NCBI GenBank assembly: GCA_026391115.1 | Contig: JAPLER010000136.1 | Span: forward strand, 1-6,342 | Length of the DNA: 6,342 nucleotides | DNA from: Bacteroidota bacterium | GTDB lineage: Bacteria > Bacteroidota > Bacteroidia > Chitinophagales > Chitinophagaceae | Direction: 5' to 3' | Shown: piece after piece, positions 1-6,258 of the stretch | Numbering within the stretch: position 1 is the first letter of the stretch | How the letters are laid out: every line of letters starts with the position of its first letter | Notes under the pieces: model-generated | What the model was told of the DNA's origin: nothing | Databases searched by the model: none | The model's input: the letters and a program-made list of their open reading frames with translations, nothing else | Translations under genes and position numbers: made by a program

Positions 1-1
1 A

Positions 2-274
2 AAACATTTGCTTGAAAAAAATGGTTTTGAAATTATAACTATTGATAAAAGTGGTGATTTTTATATGACATTGCACCAATTAAAAATGGTTTACTTGAGT
101 GATGAACTTTTACCTTCTATTCCTGTTATTGGCAAAATAAAATTTATAACAACTAATGTGAGGCCAATTATTTTATTTATAAGAAATGGATGGTTTTTAT
201 TATTTAAAAGTGTTATGCCCAAACGATTTGACTTGTATCTGAACAACGTTGTTTTGGCAAAAAAAATTAGATAA
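2..274 (+). CDS. C-terminal end of a class I SAM-dependent methyltransferase (5' end outside window)
   Basis: The frame is open from the left edge, so this is the tail (about 90 residues) of a longer protein; the TTG at 8 is not a credible start. It begins with a LEKNGFEI..IDKSGDF stretch, followed by a tyrosine-containing helix (LKMVYLSDELL) and a hydrophobic segment (PIILFIRNGWFLLFK). The last strand reads LYLNNVVLAKKIR. This order, GFE(I)..I...GDF followed by a closing V(L/V)AKK strand, is what I know from the C-terminal part of Methyltransf_11/23-type enzymes that methylate small molecules or lipids. The SAM-binding glycine loop lies upstream of the window, so neither the substrate nor the active site can be judged. 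The gene converges with the glycosyltransferase gene, and the two overlap at their stop codons. Family assignment is moderately sure; the specific role is unknown. Confidence 0.65.
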   Translation, partial: KHLLEKNGFEIITIDKSGDFYMTLHQLKMVYLSDELLPSIPVIGKIKFITTNVRPIILFIRNGWFLLFKSVMPKRFDLYLNNVVLAKKIR

Positions 275-1172
275 GTTTATAATTTTTATACTCAAAAAAT
301 CTTTTGTCAGTTATTAAGTGTAAAGCCTTTAATAATTTCTCTTTTGTAGTCATATTATTTTTTGCAGGGTTATAATTAAACTTCCAATCAATTGAATTTA
401 CTCTTTTTTGCATAACACTAGGATGAGATTTTGTGAATGGAAACAAATAATCAAAATCGCTATAATCATATTCACCTTTATAAACCTTCTCATATTCTTT
501 CACCCAATCATTAGTTGCATTATATCTATTACCAAACTCAATGTGTTTCTTCTTGGCTTGTTTTGGGCTACGAACGTGACTATAATGATACACACTTGCA
601 TCAATGGCTTTAACAGTTAGTTTTTCACCTTTTTCAACATTTGTTTTTTCTGGAGACGAGTACAATCTAAAACCTTGTGAGTCTCTATAACTTCTTATGT
701 TTTTATTATTGCGTATTATTCTTATTTCGTGTTGATGAAATCTGCGTGAAGGTGCATAATGATTATAATCTCCAAAGAAATTGATGAACTTAAATAATAA
801 ACCTTGCACTTGTTTATTGCTTAAATTATCAAACATCGCTTGTTTTATTTTTGGCAAATCATTTTCGTGTATAATTTCATCTGCCTGTATATGAAACAAC
901 CAGTCAGCATCTGCATTACAATTATCAATACCAATGTTAGATTGCTGAGCAAAAATTAAACCGCCAGTTCTCATTTTATCATCCCAAATGGTATCAACAA
1001 TTTTTATTCTATTGTCGTTTAAATTTTCAACAGCTTCTCTTGTTCCATCATTACTATCCCCAATTACAACAATAAATTCATCAACAACTGGCAACACACT
1101 TTTTATAGCTTCTAAAAAAGGATAGTCTATTGTAAAACCGTTTCTTACATAAGTAAATGCACTTACTTTCAT
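267..1172 (-). CDS. Family 2 glycosyltransferase (GT-A fold), 301 aa
   Basis: Predicted cytoplasmic GT2 enzyme that transfers a sugar from a nucleotide-sugar donor, probably for a surface polysaccharide, LPS or glycoprotein glycan. The N-terminus MKVSAFTYVRNG is the usual first strand of the fold. Residues 30-45 contain VDEFIVVIGDSNDGTRE with the family SNDGT nucleotide-binding loop. Residues 91-102 read WLFHIQADEIIH, where QADE stands in the place of the DXD metal-binding motif; this QADE variant is known from Bacteroidota GT2 proteins. A basic, aromatic segment follows (RRFHQHEIRIIRN, 143-155), and the C-terminal region is rich in Tyr, Lys and Asp. I chose the ATG at 1172 because the fold starts there; the frame stays open to 1250, but those 26 extra residues do not fit the family and overlap the upstream gene. 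The spacing of 49 bp after the exported-protein gene suggests co-transcription. Donor and acceptor are unknown. Confidence 0.85.
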   Translation of the reverse strand: MKVSAFTYVRNGFTIDYPFLEAIKSVLPVVDEFIVVIGDSNDGTREAVENLNDNRIKIVDTIWDDKMRTGGLIFAQQSNIGIDNCNADADWLFHIQADEIIHENDLPKIKQAMFDNLSNKQVQGLLFKFINFFGDYNHYAPSRRFHQHEIRIIRNNKNIRSYRDSQGFRLYSSPEKTNVEKGEKLTVKAIDASVYHYSHVRSPKQAKKKHIEFGNRYNATNDWVKEYEKVYKGEYDYSDFDYLFPFTKSHPSVMQKRVNSIDWKFNYNPAKNNMTTKEKLLKALHLITDKRFFEYKNYKLI

Positions 1173-1221
1173 TTGGCGAAGATAATAACCTGAGGAAAAA
1201 TAATTTGATAATATTTGAGTG

Positions 1222-2037
1222 CTATTGCCAGCTAGATTGGATAATATCACCAGTTAACAAGTTTATAAGTAGCCTTTTTTCTGTTAACTTAGTTTCACCG
1301 CTTGTACAGCTACAATTCACAGAAGCATTAATATTTAATGTATTATTATTAATAAATACTTCACTTAAAGAATAATTATATTCCCCTTGTTTAGTATTGT
1401 TATTTGCACACTCATAGTAGGCATACAAACTCTGATATTGGTAGGCTTCTAGCAACTTATTTATTCTGCTCAATTTTTTATAATCTGCAATACCATTGGC
1501 TATTCTAAACATATTTATTTTACTTTCCTTATCGCTAAACCATTGCAGAGTTAACTTATTTTTTGTGGTAACAGAGTCTTTAGAAAGCTTTACATTTTGC
1601 ATCCTTAAAATGCTATAAAATTTTTCAAAACCCTCATTGCTATGAGCATAATTTTTTTTACTAATTTGAGTTGTATCAACTGCTGTTAAAACTACATCTT
1701 GATTCATATTATTATTAGTCCAATTACCCTTAAATGTTTTAAAATCTTTAGTTGTAAAAACAAATTTTTGGTTATATACATACTGCTGAGTGCTATCATT
1801 AAAATATTCATCACTTATGGTAAACTCATTTTGGGCTTCGTCTATTTCTACACTTAAAAAATTATCTTTTAAAGAAGATTTATAAAAGTAGCGTGCAGCA
1901 ATATCTGTATCACTTTTGTAATGTATAGCCATTACAATAGGGTTTTTACCAATTGTGCCTTGTAGCAAATAATTGTATTGAGAGAATACATTATTAACAC
2001 AAATAAGCAATGCTATTATTGATACATTTTTTTTCAA
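1222..2037 (-). CDS. Exported protein of unknown function, 271 aa, possibly C-terminally truncated
   Basis: I do not recognise a named family. The N-terminus (MKKNVSIIALLICVNNVFS then Q) is a short type I signal peptide with probable cleavage before Gln20, so the product should be periplasmic or secreted. Residues 27-52 (GTIG.NPIVM..HY......ARYFYK) and 102-107 (FKGNW) resemble a small beta-rich module in Bacteroidota exported proteins of the 'Y-Y-Y-K ... G.W' type. The C-terminal part has Cys242 and Cys244 (NCSC) and ends KRLLINLLTGDII plus five residues. The start codon is TTG at 2037, followed by eight A's; an in-frame TAA lies just upstream and no ATG suits. The gene begins 19 bp after the parE TOPRIM half, suggesting translation from the same transcript. 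The LLTGDII ending looks like the middle of a domain, not its end; see the finding on possible truncation. Confidence 0.7.
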   Translation of the reverse strand: MKKNVSIIALLICVNNVFSQYNYLLQGTIGKNPIVMAIHYKSDTDIAARYFYKSSLKDNFLSVEIDEAQNEFTISDEYFNDSTQQYVYNQKFVFTTKDFKTFKGNWTNNNMNQDVVLTAVDTTQISKKNYAHSNEGFEKFYSILRMQNVKLSKDSVTTKNKLTLQWFSDKESKINMFRIANGIADYKKLSRINKLLEAYQYQSLYAYYECANNNTKQGEYNYSLSEVFINNNTLNINASVNCSCTSGETKLTEKRLLINLLTGDIIQSSWQ

Positions 2038-2056
2038 AACAGTTTATATAAAATGA

Positions 2057-2950
2057 TTAAGCTTCAATCAAATCCAATTCTACTCTTAAGTTATCAATAA
2101 TAAATTCCTGGCGTTGTGGAGTGTTTTTGCCCATATAATATTCAAGCAATTGTTGTATGTGTTGTCCTTCTTCAAGCAACACAGGTTGCAAACGCATATC
2201 AGCAGCAATAAATCTTTCAAACTCTTCAGGACTTATTTCACCCAACCCTTTAAATCGGGTAATCTCTGGTTTATTGCCTAGTTTCTTCATTGCTGCTTGC
2301 TTCTCAGTTTCATCATAGCAATAAATGGTTTCTTGTTTATTACGCACCCTAAATAATGGAGTTTCTAAAATAAAAACGTGATTTTGTTTTACCAAATCTG
2401 GAAAGAATTGTAAAAAGAAAGTCATTAACAATAAACGAATGTGCATACCATCAACATCGGCATCTGTTGCTATAATAATATTTTTATAACGTAGTGCTTC
2501 TAATCCATCTTCTATATTTAAAGCGTGTTGCAACAAGTTAAATTCCTCGTTTTCATACACCACTTTTTTTGTCATTCCATAACTGTTCAAAGGCTTACCA
2601 CGTAGGCTAAACACAGCTTGAGTGTCTACACTTCTTGCTTTTGTAATAGAGCCACTTGCACTATCTCCCTCTGTAATAAATATAGATGACTTTTGTTGCA
2701 GTTCTAAAAACTGTTCTCTATTTTTCACAGGTACATCATCGTTTAAATGCACCCTGCAATCACGTAATTTTTTGTTGTGTAAGTTGGCTTTTTTAGCACG
2801 TTCATTTGCTAGCTTTCTTATACCACTTAATTCCTTTCTTTCCTTTTCGCTTTGTTCAATTCTTTTCTTTAAAGCTTCGGCAACAGCAGTATTTCTATGC
2901 AGGTAATTATCTAATTCTTTTGCTAAGAAATCTTCTATAAACTTCCTCAA
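2057..2950 (-). CDS. parE: DNA topoisomerase IV subunit B, C-terminal (TOPRIM) half of a split parE
   Basis: This half carries the part of ParE that binds Mg2+ and cooperates with ParC in DNA cleavage and rejoining during decatenation of replicated chromosomes. Residues 1-60 hold the linker helix (FIEDFLAKELDNYLHRN) and KLANERAKKANLHNKKLRDC. The TOPRIM domain follows, with ITEGDSASGS (92-101, catalytic Glu94) and ATDADVDGMHI (161-171, metal ligands Asp163 and Asp165). RFKGLGE (232-238) and the C-terminal closing region complete it, so nothing appears missing. The frame opens upstream with a TTG at 2950 and no obvious ribosome binding site, so whether it is independently translated is unclear. 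It overlaps the N-terminal half by 44 nt in the +1 frame. Together the halves give about 630 residues, the normal size for Bacteroidota ParE. I prefer parE over gyrB because of the LDWKEHIRLRPGMYIGKLGDG opening of the partner half. Confidence 0.9.
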   Translation of the reverse strand: MRKFIEDFLAKELDNYLHRNTAVAEALKKRIEQSEKERKELSGIRKLANERAKKANLHNKKLRDCRVHLNDDVPVKNREQFLELQQKSSIFITEGDSASGSITKARSVDTQAVFSLRGKPLNSYGMTKKVVYENEEFNLLQHALNIEDGLEALRYKNIIIATDADVDGMHIRLLLMTFFLQFFPDLVKQNHVFILETPLFRVRNKQETIYCYDETEKQAAMKKLGNKPEITRFKGLGEISPEEFERFIAADMRLQPVLLEEGQHIQQLLEYYMGKNTPQRQEFIIDNLRVELDLIEA

Positions 2951-3935
2951 ACTTTTTCATTGATGGGCCACCTTCACTTACAACGCTACTACCCAATTTT
3001 GTTTTTGTTTGACTTTCAAACACAGGCTCCTGAACACGCACAGATACAGCAGCAACAATACTTTGACGTATATCTGCCACATCATAATCTTTCTTATAAA
3101 AATCACGAATTACTTTTACATAACCTTCTCTAAAAGCTTGTTGGTGTGTGCCACCTTGTGTAGTATATTGACCATTTACAAAGGAAAAAATGTCCTCACC
3201 ATAATCGTTATTATGGCTCAATGCAATTTCGATATCTTCTCCTTTTAAATGAATAATTGGATAACGCAATTCATCTGCATTTGTCTTGCGTGTCAACAAA
3301 TCCAGCAAACCATTTTTACTTATATATCGCTTGCTATTAAAGTTGATAACAAGCCCTGCATTTAAGTAACAATAATTCCAAAATTGATTGTCTAAATACT
3401 CATGCAGGAATTTATAATTGTGGAATATTTTTTCATCGGCAATAAAAGTTACAAGCGTTCCATTTTCTTCGGTAGTTGTGGTTTCTTTATGTTCTTTTGT
3501 TAAAACACCACGTTCAAATTCTGCTACTTTAGCTTTACCTTCTCTAAAGCTTTCTACTTTAAAATAACTGCTTAAAGCATTTACAGCTTTTGTACCCACA
3601 CCATTTAACCCTACACTTTTTTGAAAGGCTTTGCTATCGTACTTAGCACCAGTATTTATTTTACTTACCACATCTACAACTTTGCCCAAAGGAATACCAC
3701 GACCATAATCTCTTATAGTCACCACCTTTTGTGAAAGTGTAACATCAACGTGGCGACCAAAGCCCATTGTATGTTCATCTATACAGTTATCTATCACTTC
3801 TTTTACCAATACATAAATACCATCGTCGGCAGCACTACCATCGCCCAATTTACCTATGTACATTCCCGGACGCAGCCTGATATGTTCTTTCCAATCGAGG
3901 CTTTTAATATCTTCCTCGTTATAATTTGATGCCAT
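2907..3935 (-). CDS. parE: DNA topoisomerase IV subunit B, N-terminal ATPase/transducer half of a split parE
   Basis: GHKL-type ATPase that closes the N-gate when topoisomerase IV passes one DNA duplex through another. The ATG at 3935 gives MASNYNEEDIKSLDWKEHIR, the usual ParE start. The N-box is KEVIDNCIDEH (45-55, general base Glu46, Mg ligand Asn50). DYGRGIPLG (76-84) and GLNGVGTKAVNALS (109-122) form the ATP lid and phosphate loops, and ENG (157-159) is also present. The transducer domain contains FVNGQYTTQGGTH (252-264) and the QTKTKLG loop (309-315), whose lysine contacts the ATP gamma-phosphate in this family. Homology holds to about GGPSMKKF (322-329). The frame then runs on for 13 unrelated residues to a TAA, while the matching continuation lies in the +1 frame (next gene). 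All ATPase motifs look intact. It is divergent from nhaA. The break could be a mutation, a sequencing error, a recoding site or a genuine two-polypeptide ParE. Confidence 0.92.
   Translation of the reverse strand: MASNYNEEDIKSLDWKEHIRLRPGMYIGKLGDGSAADDGIYVLVKEVIDNCIDEHTMGFGRHVDVTLSQKVVTIRDYGRGIPLGKVVDVVSKINTGAKYDSKAFQKSVGLNGVGTKAVNALSSYFKVESFREGKAKVAEFERGVLTKEHKETTTTEENGTLVTFIADEKIFHNYKFLHEYLDNQFWNYCYLNAGLVINFNSKRYISKNGLLDLLTRKTNADELRYPIIHLKGEDIEIALSHNNDYGEDIFSFVNGQYTTQGGTHQQAFREGYVKVIRDFYKKDYDVADIRQSIVAAVSVRVQEPVFESQTKTKLGSSVVSEGGPSMKKFEEVYRRFLSKRIR
2939..2958 (-). repeat. Imperfect 10-bp tandem repeat at the parE frame break
   Basis: On the minus strand, immediately after the AT of an in-frame ATG, two adjacent 10-mers read GAAAAAGTTT and GAGGAAGTTT and match at 8 of 10 positions. 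Removing one copy restores a single parE frame with the expected sequence (GGPSM-K/R-KFIEDF). The repeat lies exactly where the two halves of ParE change frame. The two mismatches mean a duplication, if that is what happened, is not brand new. Removing one A from the A5 run would also restore the frame, leaving three extra residues. Confidence 0.6.
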
Positions 3936-4007
3936 TGACTTGATTATTAATTATGAATAACCTTAATTGTTAAAGTTGCAATGTAATGGAAGTAAAATGG
4001 AAAAGTG

Positions 4008-4045
4008 TTGTTGTGGAAAAATGATAAGCAGAATACCTACATTTG
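4008..4045 (+). promoter_or_regulatory. Candidate Bacteroidota-type promoter for nhaA
   Basis: TACATTTG at 4038-4045 is an exact match to the -7 consensus TAnnTTTG used by the primary sigma factor of Bacteroidota. GTTGTTG ends 24 nt upstream and could supply the -33 TTG element, but that spacer is a few bases longer than typical. Transcription would start near 4050, only a few bases before the ATG at 4057, giving a very short leader. No -7 match was found in the gap immediately before parE on the other strand. Confidence 0.35.
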
Positions 4046-4056
4046 AAACTTTAACT

Positions 4057-5253
4057 ATGCTCTCATTTCTTAAGCATCATTTTCTTAACCCACTAAAAGA
4101 ACTGTTACACGATAGTAAAACTATTGGTATTGGATTACTATGTTGCACCGTTGTTTCTTTATTGCTTTCCAACTATTCGCTCACCAATATTAATTATATA
4201 CATTTTTGGAATAATTCTTTTGTTGAAAATCATCAACAGCATCTTAGAATTGGTATCATTCAATTGCCCAATTCTATACTACAAATTATCAACGATTTTT
4301 TAATGACCATTTTCTTTTTTGCAGTTGCTATGGAAATTAAAAGAGAAATTGTTGATGGAGAATTATCATCTACCAAAAAAGCGGCATTGCCTGTATTTGC
4401 AGCATTTGGTGGTATGATAGTTCCTGCAATTATTTTTTTGTTCATTACTAAAAATACATATTATACCAATGGCTGGGCTATACCTACAGCAACAGATATT
4501 GCTTTTACAATTGGTATTGCATCAATGCTTGGTAAAAGAATACCCAATAATCTAAAAATATTTTTAATGGCATTGGCTATTATAGACGATTTGGGTGCTA
4601 TTGTAGTGATTGCATTTTTTTATGGCAGTACTATTCATTGGATATACTTAATACTTGCAGCTGCTATAATGATTGTTTTATATGTACTCAATAAACTAAG
4701 ATTCAAATTTGGTGTTGCACACTTTATGCTTGGTTTAATACTTTGGTATTGTATTTTCAACTCTGGTATTCACGCTACTATTGCAGGTGTTGCATTTGGT
4801 GCTATTGTACCTAAAAAGTTTTTGCAACAATTCGAAATAATATTACACAACTGGGTATATTTTTTAATACTTCCATTATTTGTATTGGCAAATACAGCCA
4901 TTACCATTTCAAGCAATTTTAGTGTAGTAGAGCATCAAAGTTTGTTCTTAGGTATTGTATTGGGTTTAGTCGTTGGTAAGCCTTTAGGTATTTTTTTAAT
5001 TTGCTTTATGTTCACTAAGTTTAAAGTTGTAAACCTACCCGAAAACGTCTCTTATAAAACTTTATTGGTGGGTGCAACCCTTGCTGGCATTGGATTTACT
5101 ATGAGTATTTTTATTGCAACATTGGCATATAATAATCTGCTGTTGCAAGACGTATCAAAAATGGCAACATTAATTGCATCTGCATTAGCAGCAATTATAG
5201 GCGTTGTGGTAGCATTAATTTATTTACCCAAAATACAAAATGAAACGAGTTAA
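4057..5253 (+). CDS. nhaA: Na+/H+ antiporter NhaA, 398 aa
   Basis: Inner-membrane antiporter that expels Na+ (or Li+) in exchange for protons and serves pH and sodium homeostasis. The protein is almost wholly hydrophobic helices. Key family motifs are present, numbered from the ATG at 4057: FFFAVAMEIKRE (87-98), the ATDIAFTIG unwound helix (145-153, Asp147 equivalent to E. coli Asp133), and AIIDDLGAI (174-182, Asp177 and Asp178 equivalent to the cation-binding Asp163/Asp164). VGKPLGIF (306-313, Lys308 equivalent to Lys300) and AGIGFTMSIFIATLAY (343-358) complete the core. The length matches the family. The frame is open to a TTG at 3967, with ATGs at 3997 and 4021, but the added residues (a CCCGK-containing stretch) are unlike NhaA and overlap a candidate promoter, so I prefer 4057, which gives MLSFLKHHF. 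The gene is divergent from parE. No terminator hairpin was seen after the stop. Confidence 0.95.
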   Translation: MLSFLKHHFLNPLKELLHDSKTIGIGLLCCTVVSLLLSNYSLTNINYIHFWNNSFVENHQQHLRIGIIQLPNSILQIINDFLMTIFFFAVAMEIKREIVDGELSSTKKAALPVFAAFGGMIVPAIIFLFITKNTYYTNGWAIPTATDIAFTIGIASMLGKRIPNNLKIFLMALAIIDDLGAIVVIAFFYGSTIHWIYLILAAAIMIVLYVLNKLRFKFGVAHFMLGLILWYCIFNSGIHATIAGVAFGAIVPKKFLQQFEIILHNWVYFLILPLFVLANTAITISSNFSVVEHQSLFLGIVLGLVVGKPLGIFLICFMFTKFKVVNLPENVSYKTLLVGATLAGIGFTMSIFIATLAYNNLLLQDVSKMATLIASALAAIIGVVVALIYLPKIQNETS

Positions 5254-5322
5254 TCATTGCTAAAAATAATTATAAAATTCTTTGTAATATTTACAATAAC
5301 ATTCACACATATATCTCATTAA

Positions 5323-5334
5323 TTGCTTAAGCAA
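5323..5334. promoter_or_regulatory. 12-bp perfect palindrome in the nhaA-SPFH spacer
   Basis: TTGCTTAAGCAA reads identically on both strands and sits 30 bp before the ATG of the SPFH-like gene, inside the 111-bp AT-rich spacer. It has no loop and no T-tract, so it is not a typical terminator. Its position would suit an operator for a dimeric regulator, but in AT-rich DNA it could be chance. No convincing TTTG/TAnnTTTG promoter pair was found in the spacer. Confidence 0.25.
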
Positions 5335-5364
5335 CAACAAATCAAATTTTAAATTTTAACTATT

Positions 5365-6258
5365 ATGGAATCAAATGTTTTACTCCACTATTGGTGGGTT
5401 GGGTTATTAGTACTTTGTATTATTTTATACAAATTTATTTTAAGGGTTTTCTTTGGAATGGTTATCGTTCCAGAAAATAGAATTGGTTTAGTTACCAAAA
5501 AGTTTGTGCTGTTTGGTGCCAATAAAGAACTACCAGATGGTAGAATTATTGCCACAAAAGGCGAAGCTGGTTTTCAGGCTAGAGCACTGGCACCAGGTTT
5601 ATATTGGGGAATGTTTCCTTGGCAATATGGTGTAGATATGACACCCTTTGTGGTAATACCAGAAGGTAAGATAGGCTTGGTATTGAGCAATGATGGTGCA
5701 GAATTACCAACAGGTAATATTTTAGCGAGAAAAATTGAAAGCGATAACTTTCAGGATGCTGAAAAGTTTTTAAATAATGGTGGACAAAAGGGTCGTCAAA
5801 CTGCAATACTTACTGCTGGTACATATCGTATCAATACTTATGCTTTTACCATTGCAGTTGCCGATATGGTACACATTAAAGAAAATATGGTGGGTATTGT
5901 TACAATGCTTGATGGTAAACCCATTCGTGTGGGTCAAATTGCTGGAGAACAAATTGAAGGACACAATAATTTCCAAGATATTGACACATTTTTAGCCAAT
6001 GGTGGTAACAGGGGTTTACAACCACAAGTAATGTTGGCGGGTAGTTATTTCATCAATCCTTGGGGTATTCAAATAGAGGAAATACCAATGACAGATGTGC
6101 AAATTGGTTACGTAGGTGTGGTGATTTCGTATATTGGTGATGATGGCAAAGACTTAACTGGTGAGACTTTTAAGCATGGTAATATTGTAAGCAAAGGACA
6201 ACGTGGACTTCCTACATTTGAGAGGACATTGCAACTAAGAGCAATTGCTTACTTTTAA
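5365..6258 (+). CDS. Membrane-anchored SPFH/flotillin-like protein, 3' end lost to an IS insertion
   Basis: N-terminal part of a protein of the SPFH (band 7/flotillin-like) kind, which form oligomeric scaffolds on membranes. One membrane helix lies at about 8-33 (YWWVGLLVLCIILYKFIL), followed by repeated beta modules. Module 1 (35-86) starts VPENRIGLVTKKF and closes LAPGLYWGMFPW. Module 2 (98-157) starts IPEGKIGLVLS and closes TAGTYRIN. Module 3 (170-231) starts IKENMVGIVTM and closes LAGSYFIN. Module 4 begins at about 247 (IGYVGVVISYIG) and reaches SKGQRG at 276-281. Modules 2 and 3 share NFQD...FL.NGG..G. The expected closing L.PG.Y.IN and the SPFH domain itself are absent; the last dozen or so residues appear to be read from the left end of the adjacent IS. 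From memory, intact relatives are several hundred residues longer. Function is probably lost. The ATG at 5365 is the natural start, directly before the membrane helix. Confidence 0.75.
   Translation: MESNVLLHYWWVGLLVLCIILYKFILRVFFGMVIVPENRIGLVTKKFVLFGANKELPDGRIIATKGEAGFQARALAPGLYWGMFPWQYGVDMTPFVVIPEGKIGLVLSNDGAELPTGNILARKIESDNFQDAEKFLNNGGQKGRQTAILTAGTYRINTYAFTIAVADMVHIKENMVGIVTMLDGKPIRVGQIAGEQIEGHNNFQDIDTFLANGGNRGLQPQVMLAGSYFINPWGIQIEEIPMTDVQIGYVGVVISYIGDDGKDLTGETFKHGNIVSKGQRGLPTFERTLQLRAIAYF

Noticed and set aside
408..620. Plus-strand open frame of 70 codons opposite the glycosyltransferase
   Set aside because: It lies wholly antisense to a well-supported GT2 gene and has no family-like motifs.
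2622..2906. Plus-strand open frame of 94 codons with a Ser/Phe/Leu-rich product
   Set aside because: It is antisense to the TOPRIM half of parE and its composition is what the reverse complement of a Lys/Glu-rich helix region gives.
3967..4056. Longer NhaA N-terminus starting at TTG 3967, including a CCC motif
   Set aside because: The added 30 residues do not resemble NhaA, and a promoter-like TAnnTTTG lies inside; kept only as an alternative start.
5281..5304. Promoter candidate TTTG ... TAACATTC before the SPFH-like gene
   Set aside because: The spacer is only 12 nt and the -7 element has two mismatches.
5579..5995. Several short open frames on both strands within the SPFH-like gene
   Set aside because: They overlap a gene with clear repeated modules and show no domain of their own.
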